From contig PBAL01000087.1 of assembly GCA_002715965.1 (NCBI GenBank), positions 124,001 through 188,000 of the forward strand: a stretch of DNA of 64,000 nucleotides, read 5' to 3'. This DNA is from Verrucomicrobiales bacterium. GTDB taxonomy: Bacteria; Verrucomicrobiota; Verrucomicrobiia; Limisphaerales; JAYPXF01. The translations under genes were made by a program, and so were the position numbers. The notes beneath the pieces were generated by a model that was given only the letters and a program-made list of their open reading frames with translations, did not search any database and was not told the origin of the DNA. Shown piece after piece: positions 16,773 through 26,115 of this stretch (positions are counted from its first letter, which is position 1; each line of letters starts with the position of its first letter).

Positions 16773-19700
16773 ACCGGCATTTTCCGGCATTGTTCGGTTT
16801 GTGTTTGATTGCGAGTAGTTCGCTCGCTGCGAAGCCCAACGTTCTTTTCATAGCGATCGATGACCTTCGGCCGGAACTCGGTTGCTACGGCTCCAAGGAA
16901 GTCGTCTCACCCAACATCGATTCCTTCGCAAAGACGGCGGTCACCTTTGATCGCGCGTATTGCCAGGTGGCGGTTTGCAATCCATCACGGGTAAGCCTCA
17001 TGACCGGGCTTCGTCCGGACACCACGAAGGTCTGGGATCTGATCACGCGCTTCCGTGAAACAACGCCCGAAGCGGTGACGATTCCACAACACTTCCGGAA
17101 GCACGGGTATCACGCGGTGTCATTCGGGAAGATCTTTCACAATCCCTGGCCGGACAACCAGTCTTGGAGCGAGCCGCACGAATGGCCAAAGGGGGCGCAA
17201 TTGTGGTCGCCCGAAGCAAGGAAACGACTGGGCGAATTTCGCGAGCAGATGCGCAAGGCTGGAAAGCGCGAGGCTGCCATTCGCCGAATGCGCGCACAAG
17301 CGACAGAGATCGTTGATATCCCGGACGACCAGCATACGGACGGCGCAATTGCCAAGCAGGCGTTGAAAGCGATGCGACGATTGGCCGATCGGGATGAACC
17401 GTTCTTCCTTGCCGCCGGATTCGTAAGGCCGCATCTGCCATTTGTCGTTCCTAGGAATTACTGGGAGCTCTATGAGCGAGACAAGATCACCCTCGCGCCG
17501 AATCAGTTCATTCCAAAGAACTCTCCCGTTTTCGCGATGAACACGATGTATGAGTTGCGGGACTATTGGGACTATGCCAAAGCGCCGGATCCGCGGAATG
17601 GAACATTGAGCGAAGATGAACAACGCACGTTGAAGCATGGCTACCTTGCGTCCGTGAGTCTGATCGATGCACAGGTCGGACGTCTGCTGGATGAACTTGG
17701 GAAGCTCGGTTTGGCAGACAACACGATTGTCGTGCTCTGGAGTGACCATGGTTGGAAGTTGGGCGATCACAACAGCTGGTGCAAACAGTCCAACTACGAA
17801 ATCGACGCGCGCGTGCCGCTGATCATTCGCGCGCCCGGTGCGCAGAAAGGGACGAAGACCAAGGGGCTGGTCGAGCTTCTGGATATCTATCCGACGCTTT
17901 GTGATCTCGCTGGCTTGCCTGTTCCAAAACAACTTGCGGGCAAAAGCCTGAAACCGATTCTCAATAATTCCAAAGCGAGCGTGAAGCTGGCCGCGTTTAA
18001 TCAATACAAGCGACGTGAACGCAGTCGGGAATTGATGGGATATGCGATGCGGACGGATCGCTACCGCTATATCGAATGGTTGGACCGCAGCGATTCGAAG
18101 ACGGTTGCTCGGGAACTTTACGATCATCGGAGTGACTCGATGGAGAATGAGAACATCGCTGGGTTGTCACGGAATGCGGGACTTCTCGACGAGTTGGGAA
18201 CCGAACTCTGGTCCCAGTTGAAACGGCCCGAGCCACGAGGCCAGATGCGTCCTCGCTTGTCGATCCACAATCATTCCCGGCAGGCATTGGAAATCTATTG
18301 GGACCGTCCAGACGGTGCTCCGCGAAAGATCACAGTATTGCCAATCGGCAAGCGACACACAATCAACACCACCATCGGGCATCGTTTTCTGATCAAGGGC
18401 ACGATCACGGATTACCAGACCAAGGTCACCGTCGATCGTCAGAACCAGTCCTTCACCATACGCGCCGGAAAGGGGCCCTTGATTCCCAAGAAAAAAAAGA
18501 AGGCCAGAAAGCCATCCGAGCGCACCAACATCGTATTCCTCATGGCGGACGACTGGTCTTATCCGCACGCGGGCATTCTCGGTGATCCGGTGGTGAAGAC
18601 TCCGAACTTCGACAGCATTGCGCGTGATGGGGTCTTGTTCGAGAATGCCTTTGTTTCAACACCGTCCTGCACGCCCAGTCGGCTCAGCATTTTGACTGGC
18701 CAACATCACTGGCGATTGAAGGAGGGGGACAGTCTGGGCGGATCATTGCGGGAGGAGTATCCGGTTTACACGGAATTGCTGCAGGAGGCGGGTTACAAGA
18801 TTGGCCGCTATGGCAAGGGCGTCTGGCCAAGCAAACACACCTTTCGGAAGCGTGATTCATTTGGACCGCGATTCGGTTCGTTTGATGAGTTTGCGGATTC
18901 ACTGAAGGACAAAGAGTCTTTCTGTTTCTGGTTTGGCGGGCAGGACCCCCATCGTCCATACGAACTGGGCATCGGGAAACGAAGTGGCATCGACGTTGAC
19001 TCCATCAAGCCACCGGCCTGCCTCCCGAACATGCCGGTCGTTCGGTCGGATGTTGCCGACTATTACTGGGAAGTGCAGCGCTTCGATCGTCAGATTGGTG
19101 AGGTGCTGGATCGACTGACGGAGATGGGCGAGTTGGACAACACGGTCATTGTTGTCAGCGGTGACAACGGGATGCCATTCCCTCGCTGCAAGGCCACACT
19201 TTACGACATGGGAACTCGAGTGCCGCTGGCAATTCGCTGGGGAAAGGCAGTGCGTGGTGGGCGAAGAGTAAACGATTTCGTTTCTCTCTGTGATCTCGCT
19301 CCGACCTTTCTTGAGCTGACCGATATCGACATACCCTCGCAAATGACCGGGAAATCATTGCTCTCGCTTCTCAAGTCCGGGCGTGCTGGACAGGTGGAGC
19401 CGTATCGGACCTTCGTGCTCACTGGGATGGAACAACATGTTTATCCATACCCGGCTCGAGCGATTCGGACGAAGGACTACCTGTATCTCCGTCGCTTCGA
19501 GCCTGCGAAATGGCGGACTGGAGAGGTGAGTGGTCGTAATCCAAGATATGAGTTTGCGAAGACACCCTGGCCTACGGAACCGGGAGCGTTTTCGTTCAAT
19601 ATCGATCCTGGTCCCAGCAAGCAGTTCCTGCGGTTGAATCGAGACCGGCCGGCCACGGAAAGACTGGCCGAGCTGTCTTTTACGACCGGGGAGACAGAAG

Positions 19701-19831
19701 AACTTTATGATCTTAAGTCAGATCCGGACCAGTTGGAGAACGTGGCTTCGGAATATCGGAAGACGTTGATGGAGCTTCGCAAGAAGTTGGCTCGCGAACT
19801 CAGGACTCAAGGAGATCCGAGGTTTAAGTGA
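16769..19831 (+). CDS. Double sulfatase with an internal VHL-beta-like domain
   Basis: 1020 residues with two complete sulfatase domains in one chain. The signal peptide is FGLCLIASSSLAAK. Domain 1 (about 21-485) is iduronate-2-sulfatase-like, with NVLFIAIDDLRPELGCYGS, C70-N-P-S-R and VVLWSDHGWKLGDHNSW. Residues about 494-567 form a VHL-beta-like segment: LSIHNHSRQALEIYWDRPDG, LPIGKRH, IGHRFLIKG. A Lys-rich linker (IPKKKKKARKPSER), encoded over a run of eight A at 18491-18498, leads to domain 2 (about 585-1020). Domain 2 has NIVFLMADDWSYPHAGILG, C634-T-P-S-R-L-S-I-L-T-G and VVSGDNGMPFPRCK, closer to the heparan N-sulfatase branch. Two different sulfatases in one secreted chain suggest sequential removal of O- and N-linked sulfate from one glycan. 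It is coupled to the upstream sulfatase by ATGA. Confidence 0.93.
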   Translation: MNRHFPALFGLCLIASSSLAAKPNVLFIAIDDLRPELGCYGSKEVVSPNIDSFAKTAVTFDRAYCQVAVCNPSRVSLMTGLRPDTTKVWDLITRFRETTPEAVTIPQHFRKHGYHAVSFGKIFHNPWPDNQSWSEPHEWPKGAQLWSPEARKRLGEFREQMRKAGKREAAIRRMRAQATEIVDIPDDQHTDGAIAKQALKAMRRLADRDEPFFLAAGFVRPHLPFVVPRNYWELYERDKITLAPNQFIPKNSPVFAMNTMYELRDYWDYAKAPDPRNGTLSEDEQRTLKHGYLASVSLIDAQVGRLLDELGKLGLADNTIVVLWSDHGWKLGDHNSWCKQSNYEIDARVPLIIRAPGAQKGTKTKGLVELLDIYPTLCDLAGLPVPKQLAGKSLKPILNNSKASVKLAAFNQYKRRERSRELMGYAMRTDRYRYIEWLDRSDSKTVARELYDHRSDSMENENIAGLSRNAGLLDELGTELWSQLKRPEPRGQMRPRLSIHNHSRQALEIYWDRPDGAPRKITVLPIGKRHTINTTIGHRFLIKGTITDYQTKVTVDRQNQSFTIRAGKGPLIPKKKKKARKPSERTNIVFLMADDWSYPHAGILGDPVVKTPNFDSIARDGVLFENAFVSTPSCTPSRLSILTGQHHWRLKEGDSLGGSLREEYPVYTELLQEAGYKIGRYGKGVWPSKHTFRKRDSFGPRFGSFDEFADSLKDKESFCFWFGGQDPHRPYELGIGKRSGIDVDSIKPPACLPNMPVVRSDVADYYWEVQRFDRQIGEVLDRLTEMGELDNTVIVVSGDNGMPFPRCKATLYDMGTRVPLAIRWGKAVRGGRRVNDFVSLCDLAPTFLELTDIDIPSQMTGKSLLSLLKSGRAGQVEPYRTFVLTGMEQHVYPYPARAIRTKDYLYLRRFEPAKWRTGEVSGRNPRYEFAKTPWPTEPGAFSFNIDPGPSKQFLRLNRDRPATERLAELSFTTGETEELYDLKSDPDQLENVASEYRKTLMELRKKLARELRTQGDPRFK

Positions 19832-20056
19832 GAGTCTGGCCATGGCGTAGCATGGGCGAGAACGTGGTGGAGCGCCGAGCATTGCTCGTCCCGGGTGACC
19901 TCGCCGATGCACGCTCAGCCCTTTGGGGAACTCTTGGAACTGTCCCAAAAGAATCTATCCCAATGACGGAGCCCTTCAAAATTCCTGAGCGATCACCATT
20001 GGATTGTAGTGGGATGCCGGACGGTGCCCGGCGCTCCAATCTGGAACAGACCTCCA
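19832..20056. other. Convergent intergenic spacer
   Basis: 225 bp between the convergent double-sulfatase gene and the ceramidase/heme gene. I see no credible coding frame. A bidirectional terminator would be expected here, but no strong stem followed by a T-run is evident. Confidence 0.4.
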
Positions 20057-23000
20057 CTAATCTGATTTCAGGAAAGCCACGAGATCAGCCAGCTGTTGTG
20101 AGTTCAATACGGCTTCGAGTCCTTCGGGCATCAGGGACAATTTCGAACCGCGCACCGTTTTCACGTTCTCTCGCTGAACGGTGAATTTGATTCCCTGTGC
20201 TTGGCGCAGGATCAGTTCAGCTGGGGATTCCGAGAGCAGGCCGGTCAAAACCCTGCCGTCTTTCGTTTCCACCACGTAGTTTACGAATTGGGGCTCGATG
20301 ACCGCGTTGGGATCGATGATCGCCTCCACTATGTCGCTGGCGGATTTGTTCCGATAGATTGAGAGATCAGGGCCGACGTCATAGCCGATATCGTGCAGCC
20401 GGTGGCAGGGTGCGCAGAGTTGTTGGAAGTGAGTTCTTCCTTTTTGCGCGTCGCCCTTGAGTTGTGAGACATCGCGATACTGAGACAGCGCTTGTTCTCG
20501 GTTGGTCTCGATTTTGACCGGGATGAGTTTTGCCGCTCGTTCCGAAATTGCCGGATTGTTGTTGCGCGAAAGGCGGAGACGGGTGACGTGATCGATTTCA
20601 ATCGGGGCGATCGTTCCGGCTTCGACCGCATCAAGCAGAGCGAGAATCCAGTGCGTCCGGCGCAGCAAGGAGGCGACGATCTGTTGTCGCACGGGAACGG
20701 CGTGGGTGGACCAATTGGCAAATGCGAGTGTCGGGAATTCAGTCGAATCGCGACGGGTCATCATGCTCAGCGCATCGTGTTGAAGGCGTGTTGGATGAGC
20801 GGGAGAGAGCAGCTTGGCCATGTCCCGCAGACTGGCTTCGAAGGGGTTATATCCCCGGCCGGCAAGCTTGATTGCTGCCCGGCGCAATGAGAGCGGATTG
20901 CTTTGAAGTGAAGCGGCCGGCAATGCCCGGTGGTGAATTTGGGATACCCGCCGGCTGATGGTTTGATTTGGCAGTGCGGTCAACCGGACACGATTTCGAT
21001 CGATAGAATCCTGAAACGTTGTCAGCAGTTTCCAATCGGACTCGCGAATGTCATCCAACGGAGGCAGCAGCGAATCCAGCCGATCACCGAGTGAGTCAGG
21101 ATCATCAGCAGCCACGAGGCCGAGCAGTTGCCCTGCAAGTTCGGTGTTGTTCTCAATGCGGCTGTTGGACCTGGCCAAGCCTGCAAGAATTGTTGATGCG
21201 TGATGGCTCGACGAACTGAGCACTGCGGCGCGCAGCCAGGGATCGTTGGCGCGGGTGGCGATCTTGCCGAGTGCCTTGCCCGCTTCGCCATCTTCCCGAT
21301 ATCCCAAGGACAAAGCGAGCTGGTAGCTGACGTGGGAGTTCGTGTCTTCTGCCATCGACGCGAGTTGCTTCTCGATCCGTGAATTCGGGTGGAACCGTTC
21401 GCTCAAGCGGATGGCATGACAACGGACTTCGGGAGCGGCATCTCGCAACGCATCGAGCAGAACGGATTCGTTCAAACCGCCAAGGTGACTCAGGCAGGCA
21501 AGAGCTTGGATGCGGACGGCGGCGTTCTTCGAGGAACGATTGAGCCGTGTGAGAGTTGGATTCGCGCTTGAGTCATTTCGAAATACGAGGGTGCGATGAA
21601 TCAGATCGCGAAGGATTCCGTTTGGGGACTCAAGTTTACTTGCGAGCGAACTTGTGGGAAGCGATGTCAGATTTGGAATCTTGCGAACGCGCTGGCCGCG
21701 AGGGAGCACGCGATAGATCCGTCCCTTATCCGCGCCCCCACGAACATCGAGTTCCTTCAACCGGTCCTCTGGAATCCAGCGAGGGTGTTCGATGACCGAG
21801 CGATACATGTCTACGACCCAGATCGCGCCATCCGGACCCGTTCGCATTTGGGCGGGACGAAACCATGGATCGCTGGAGGAAAGGAATTCGGATCGCTGTT
21901 CGTCTTCGGCACGGTGAGCGGTGAATGAAGCTCCGTTCGAATGAAGCTTGAGACGACGAACCACGTTGTGAACCGGTTCGCAGACGAACGCGTCTCCGTA
22001 ATGAACCGAGCCGACTTGAGAATCCCGGTGGATTCCAATGCCGCATCCCGAGGTGACGCGGTTGTAGTGCGACGGCCGATTGAAGCGCGTCGGCAGTTCG
22101 CTGGTGGGATAGATGCGTTCCGGATGATCGCCAGTGGGCATGTAGACTCTTCGACCAGGCAGAATCACACGCGTGTTGCGAATCATGTGATGGTTGCGCA
22201 TCGGATAGCAGAAAATCGAACTGCTGTTCGCACAGCCGAACAGATTGCCCCAGTCGTCACGGACTAGTCCTTGTTGGGTTGGGCCGTTGTCGACTTCGAA
22301 CTTCGTGAAGTCCGGAGTGAAGCGGAAATCTCTACCGCCCAATACCATCGGTTTCTGTTGGGCAATGCCAGGTCCGGTGATTGTTCCTCCGCGAAGTCCT
22401 CCCGATCCGTAAAACCAGTTGTCCAAGCCGAGTTCTATGCTGTTCACCCGCGCTTGGTAGTTGTCAGTGACGAACCCGCTGAAACGTTTCTCTATCAGAT
22501 CCGCCTTGCCGTCTCCATTCGTGTCTTCCGCATATAGAATGTCCGGGGCGGCACAGATCAACGCGCCTTTGCCCCAGGTCGTGATGCCGGTGGGGAAGGG
22601 GATCTTGTCGAGGAACACCTTGCCGTTTTCATAAGTGCCGTTGCCGTCCGTGTCTTCGAGGATGCGAATCCGTCCACCGGGTTGATAGTTGCCCTTGGGT
22701 CCACTGGGATAGTCGTTCATCTCGGCGACCCAAAGGCGGCCGTCCAGTCCCCAATCGATTGCGACGGGATCAATGACGTCGGGTTCGGAGGCAACGAGTT
22801 GAACGTAATGTCCGGGCTTGGTGGTGAAGTAACTGTTCGCGTCGCTTGCTTCCACCGGCTGTGGAAAGACCATATCTCGAAGGCCGGAATCAAACCCTTC
22901 AGGAACGACCTTGCGGACAGCGGCAAGAATCCGTTTCTCAACTCCTGGCGCAAACGCGTTTGGCCGATCGTAGTAACGCATCGCCGATTCGCCTTCGTAC

Positions 23001-24205
23001 CCGCCTTCACGAAGCACGCGCTCGCTGGGGATGTAGCAGGGGGCATCGTTCGCGTAGGCGTTCACCCAGACGCGTTTGGCGTCGAATTCGCGTTTCAACC
23101 GGACGGAATAGTCAACGACAACCTCGCCCGGCAGAAACACCATGAGCAGATCGTCGCCAAAGCCCCATGCCTGCACGAAATAGTCCTGCTCGGTTCGGAG
23201 CGTTTCACCGCGGGCCAATCGTGCGAGGTTCTTCTTTGCATGATAAGCGGTTGGGCGTGCTTGATTTGTGCGAGCTTCCCATTCGGCTTGTGATCGGGGC
23301 TTGGCGAACGGCAATTTGATCTGGGTTGCGTTGCATTGAACGCTTGGATTCAGTTCCGCCAGATTGGAATCCTTCAATACATCAGAAACCAGATTCCCGA
23401 TTGTGGCGCCGTGCTTCTTTGCCAAGTCGAGACCGTAGCGTTCGGCGGGCCGTTGGTCGCCCGCGCATCCGATTCCGATCAACGCGGTTGCACCCGGGTG
23501 ATTGGCTTCAATTGTCTCTTGGGCATAACCTGCCCAGTCCCCGCATATCTTGTTGAACGCGCCCGAGATGGCGGTGCAGTGACATGCATAATTGGCAAAG
23601 ACCGCTAAGAGTTCGCCGGTTGGTGATGTCACGCGCAATACGGGAAGATCGTCATCGGTCGGGCCGCTACCGTATCGGCGGTTCTCGGCGACTTCGGCCT
23701 TGCCCATGCCCCAGGTCAGCTTGGCTTCAATCCGTTGTGCGAGCGCATCACGGGCGAGTTTTTCCAAGGCGTCTGTCAGTTCCCGATGATAACGATCGAC
23801 AGAGTGTTGCTCCTCTTCAGTCAGATCCTTGCTGAAGATGTTTGGTAGGGCGTCGTTCAGCATCGGCGCGGAGTGCGTGTGGGAAGAAAGAACGGCAAAT
23901 CGTTCCGTCTTCAGTGGGGTGTCTCGTTGAAGACGGCGAAGAACCTTCATGCGCATCGAGAAGGGGACACCACAATTGTCGACGGTAATCAGGAGAGCGG
24001 GGTGTTGCGAATCTGTCTCAAATGCGATCGCCTTTGCCCAGATGCGTTGCTCAATGCCTTTCGAGAATTCCGTGCGACTTCCGTAGCCCGTCAGGCGGAC
24101 GGGGTAGTCCGGCGTTACGTCGATGCGCGCGATTCCGAACTTGCCTTTTGCCGAGACGGTAAGGGCAGCTGAGAAGCAAAGCACCAGTCCGAGAATAAAA
24201 CGCAT
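20057..24205 (-). CDS. Neutral ceramidase-like domain fused to a PVC-type heme-binding protein
   Basis: Very large exported protein, 1382 residues, with signal peptide FILGLVLCFSAALTVSAKG. Residues about 20-440 look like the N-terminal domain of neutral/alkaline non-lysosomal ceramidase: ARIDVTPDYPVRLTGYGSR, LSSHTHSAP, FANYACHCTAISG and GDWAGYAQ. Residues about 455-850 form the PVC-type beta-propeller (DPVAIDWGLDGRLWVAEMND, then EDTDGNG, then WVVDMYRSVIEHP). HEAT-like repeats cover about 860-1130. The last 140 residues carry a cytochrome-like heme site, LCAPCHRLHD at about residue 1263, then VGPDLSIYRNKSASDIVEAI, the usual C-terminal heme domain of this family. A hydrolase may thus be physically joined to a periplasmic redox module. 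A 24-bp inverted repeat lies about 50 bp upstream of the start. Domain calls are good; the activity is unknown. Confidence 0.9.
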   Translation of the reverse strand: MRFILGLVLCFSAALTVSAKGKFGIARIDVTPDYPVRLTGYGSRTEFSKGIEQRIWAKAIAFETDSQHPALLITVDNCGVPFSMRMKVLRRLQRDTPLKTERFAVLSSHTHSAPMLNDALPNIFSKDLTEEEQHSVDRYHRELTDALEKLARDALAQRIEAKLTWGMGKAEVAENRRYGSGPTDDDLPVLRVTSPTGELLAVFANYACHCTAISGAFNKICGDWAGYAQETIEANHPGATALIGIGCAGDQRPAERYGLDLAKKHGATIGNLVSDVLKDSNLAELNPSVQCNATQIKLPFAKPRSQAEWEARTNQARPTAYHAKKNLARLARGETLRTEQDYFVQAWGFGDDLLMVFLPGEVVVDYSVRLKREFDAKRVWVNAYANDAPCYIPSERVLREGGYEGESAMRYYDRPNAFAPGVEKRILAAVRKVVPEGFDSGLRDMVFPQPVEASDANSYFTTKPGHYVQLVASEPDVIDPVAIDWGLDGRLWVAEMNDYPSGPKGNYQPGGRIRILEDTDGNGTYENGKVFLDKIPFPTGITTWGKGALICAAPDILYAEDTNGDGKADLIEKRFSGFVTDNYQARVNSIELGLDNWFYGSGGLRGGTITGPGIAQQKPMVLGGRDFRFTPDFTKFEVDNGPTQQGLVRDDWGNLFGCANSSSIFCYPMRNHHMIRNTRVILPGRRVYMPTGDHPERIYPTSELPTRFNRPSHYNRVTSGCGIGIHRDSQVGSVHYGDAFVCEPVHNVVRRLKLHSNGASFTAHRAEDEQRSEFLSSSDPWFRPAQMRTGPDGAIWVVDMYRSVIEHPRWIPEDRLKELDVRGGADKGRIYRVLPRGQRVRKIPNLTSLPTSSLASKLESPNGILRDLIHRTLVFRNDSSANPTLTRLNRSSKNAAVRIQALACLSHLGGLNESVLLDALRDAAPEVRCHAIRLSERFHPNSRIEKQLASMAEDTNSHVSYQLALSLGYREDGEAGKALGKIATRANDPWLRAAVLSSSSHHASTILAGLARSNSRIENNTELAGQLLGLVAADDPDSLGDRLDSLLPPLDDIRESDWKLLTTFQDSIDRNRVRLTALPNQTISRRVSQIHHRALPAASLQSNPLSLRRAAIKLAGRGYNPFEASLRDMAKLLSPAHPTRLQHDALSMMTRRDSTEFPTLAFANWSTHAVPVRQQIVASLLRRTHWILALLDAVEAGTIAPIEIDHVTRLRLSRNNNPAISERAAKLIPVKIETNREQALSQYRDVSQLKGDAQKGRTHFQQLCAPCHRLHDIGYDVGPDLSIYRNKSASDIVEAIIDPNAVIEPQFVNYVVETKDGRVLTGLLSESPAELILRQAQGIKFTVQRENVKTVRGSKLSLMPEGLEAVLNSQQLADLVAFLKSD

Positions 24206-24254
24206 GGCAGATCATTGGCGAACAAGCAGTGAAACGCAACGCGTCTTCCGCGCC

Positions 24255-24320
24255 GTAGCAGCGAGCGTGAGCGAGCAGTTGGTCGGGATGTTCCTTCTGC
24301 TCGCTCACGCTCGCTGCTAC
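24255..24320. repeat. Perfect 24-bp inverted repeat (element copy A)
   Basis: Two perfectly complementary 24-nt arms at 24255-24278 and 24297-24320 enclose an 18-nt loop. The right arm contains GCTCGCTCACGCTCGCTGC. Related copies lie at 45738-45802 and 48968-48991. This copy is in the leader of the minus-strand ceramidase/heme gene that starts at 24205. There are no coding sequences or target duplications of an insertion sequence. Confidence 0.9.
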
Positions 24321-24466
24321 ATCGTCTCAATGGAGATTCGAATGCAGTTTTGCACAACCAATTCGGGAGTTCGGTTTTGAAGTGCCTCGTATGAACCGTC
24401 GCCACCTGATCATTGGAGTTGTTGTTGCCGACTCTCATAGCAGATGGACCAGTTTTCGGGGAGCAC

Positions 24467-24649
24467 TCAGGTGAACTTCATGCCTTCCTCGGCGATGCGA
24501 TCGAAGTTGGGCGTTTTGATCTTTTTGGAACCGAAGCAGCCGAGGTCGTTGTAGCCTTGATCATCGGTGAAGATGAGGACGATGTTTGGCTTGGCGGCCA
24601 AGCTTGCAGCGGAAAGGGCAAGAGAGAGGCAGAGTTGGAGAAATCGCAT
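24467..24649 (-). pseudogene. Sulfatase N-terminal relic
   Basis: From an ATG at 24649 the minus strand encodes 60 residues. They form a clean signal peptide (RFLQLCLSLALSAASLAAK) followed by the sulfatase opening NIVLIFTDDQGYNDLGCFG and KTPNFDRIAEEGMKFT, then a stop. In intact sulfatases this is the point just before the formylglycine motif, and nothing recognisable as the remaining 400 or so residues follows in any frame. The break lies close to the inverted repeat at 24255-24320. This is best read as a deleted sulfatase gene of which only the first exported segment remains. Confidence 0.85.
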
Positions 24650-24699
24650 GTGCGGATGATGCGGAATTTGGGTGCTGAGGGAAGTTGGACTTGTCTGAC

Positions 24700-24727
24700 T
24701 TGTCGGACGGGTCTGACTACTTATAGT
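24700..24727 (+). promoter_or_regulatory. Possible sigma-70-type promoter of the PQQ-propeller gene
   Basis: TTGTCG at 24700-24705 and TATAGT at 24722-24727 are separated by 16 bp. The -10 box matches five of six consensus positions. The ATG of the propeller gene is only 6 bp after the -10 box, so transcription from here would give a nearly leaderless message. This is a guess from sequence alone. Confidence 0.3.
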
Positions 24728-24733
24728 CGCGGG

Positions 24734-25981
24734 ATGTTCCGATTGATTGTTTGCTTGGTGATTGTGGCTTCTGTGCATGCAGGAGATTGGCCGGGCTGGC
24801 GTGGGCCAACGGGTGATGGCATCAGCCTGGACAAGAATCTTCCGGTCGAATGGGGGTCGAACAAGAACGTGAAGTGGAAAGTCGCGTTGCCTGCCCCGGG
24901 GAATTCCACACCGATTGTTCAAGGAAACAAGGTGTTCGTGACGCAAGCTGTTGGCGAGGAGCGCATGTTGATGTGTTTTGATCGTCGGAACGGAAAGTTG
25001 CTTTGGAAGAAAGGTGTCAGCCACGAGAAGACAGACCCCTCACACAAGACCAATCCACATGCCTCCGGTTCACCGGTGACGGACGGGGATCGGGTGATCG
25101 TTTCGTATGCCTCGGCTGGAGTGCACTGCTACGACCTGAAGGGGAATAAGCTCTGGTCGCGTGACCTGGGTGAACAGGCGCATATCTGGGGGTACGGCGC
25201 ATCGCCGATGATTCATGGCGAGCTCGTATATCTGAACTTCGGGCCCGGTGAACGCAGCTTTCTGATGGCCATGGACAAGCGGACAGGGAAGACGGTCTGG
25301 CAGGTGGATGATCAAGGCGGGGGCTTTGGGAACAAGGTTCCAGGGAAGTCCGGGCGCGAGATCTGGATTGGCTCGTGGAGCACGCCGATTGTACGCACGG
25401 TGAATGGTCGTGAGGAACTGATCCTGACCTGGCCGAAGCGCGTGGTGGCGTTTGATCCGAAGAACGGTGAACAGCTGTGGCAATGCAAGGGCTTGAATCA
25501 GCTGGTCTACACGTCTCCGATTTACGCGGATGGGATCGTGGTTGCCATGGGCGGTTATTCCGGCAGTGCGCTGGCGGTTAAGGCTGGTGGAAAGGGGGAT
25601 GTGACCGAAACACATCGTCTGTGGCAGAAGCCGAAAACACCTCAGCGCATTGGATCGGCGGTCATCTACAAGGGGCACTACTACATTCTCAATGATCGCG
25701 GCATCGCGCAGTGCTTTGAACTGAAGACGGGCAAGGAAATCTGGGCTGAGCGAATGCGAGGCGAAGGGAAGACTTCACAGAACTGGTCGTCCCTGGTGCT
25801 GTCGGGAGACAAGCTCTACGCGGCGAACCAGGGCGGGGATGCATTTGTGTTTCGCGCGAGTCCGAAGTTCGAGTTGCTGGCGACGAACTCAATGAAGGAG
25901 AAGACGATCGGTTCAATGGCGGTATCGAACGGTGAGATTTTCATCCGGACTCACAAGAACCTCTGGTGTATTGCGAAGTAA
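24734..25981 (+). CDS. Exported PQQ-type beta-propeller protein
   Basis: 415 residues from the ATG at 24734. The frame runs upstream to 24413, but that part is antisense to the sulfatase relic. The signal peptide is FRLIVCLVIVASVHAG and is followed by DWPGWRGPTGDGIS, the standard opening of PVC PQQ-like propellers. Repeated blade motifs are visible: FDRRNGKLLWKKG, YDLKGNKLWSRD, DKRTGKTVWQVDD, FDPKNGEQLWQC and LKTGKEIWAERM. It resembles the BamB/quinoprotein propeller family. There are no clear PQQ or metal ligands that would prove dehydrogenase activity, so it may be a structural or binding propeller. It is a single gene, divergent from the ceramidase/heme gene, with the decayed sulfatase in between on the other strand. 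Confidence 0.9.
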   Translation: MFRLIVCLVIVASVHAGDWPGWRGPTGDGISLDKNLPVEWGSNKNVKWKVALPAPGNSTPIVQGNKVFVTQAVGEERMLMCFDRRNGKLLWKKGVSHEKTDPSHKTNPHASGSPVTDGDRVIVSYASAGVHCYDLKGNKLWSRDLGEQAHIWGYGASPMIHGELVYLNFGPGERSFLMAMDKRTGKTVWQVDDQGGGFGNKVPGKSGREIWIGSWSTPIVRTVNGREELILTWPKRVVAFDPKNGEQLWQCKGLNQLVYTSPIYADGIVVAMGGYSGSALAVKAGGKGDVTETHRLWQKPKTPQRIGSAVIYKGHYYILNDRGIAQCFELKTGKEIWAERMRGEGKTSQNWSSLVLSGDKLYAANQGGDAFVFRASPKFELLATNSMKEKTIGSMAVSNGEIFIRTHKNLWCIAK

Positions 25982-26115
25982 ACACGGAGACGAACAGTCA
26001 GGTGGAATGAGTTCCGGAGGGGAGGTGTCGTCGAGTCATAGAGCGGCTGCTCTCTTCACCACGCGCTGTCATACAAGACGTTTCTCTTCTTCCCAAGTCA
26101 GCACTGGGATGTCTT

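Noticed and set aside
24255..24320. Inverted repeat considered as a rho-independent terminator
   Set aside because: It has no T-run on either strand and lies in the leader of the gene at 24205, not after a gene; related copies also sit in leaders.
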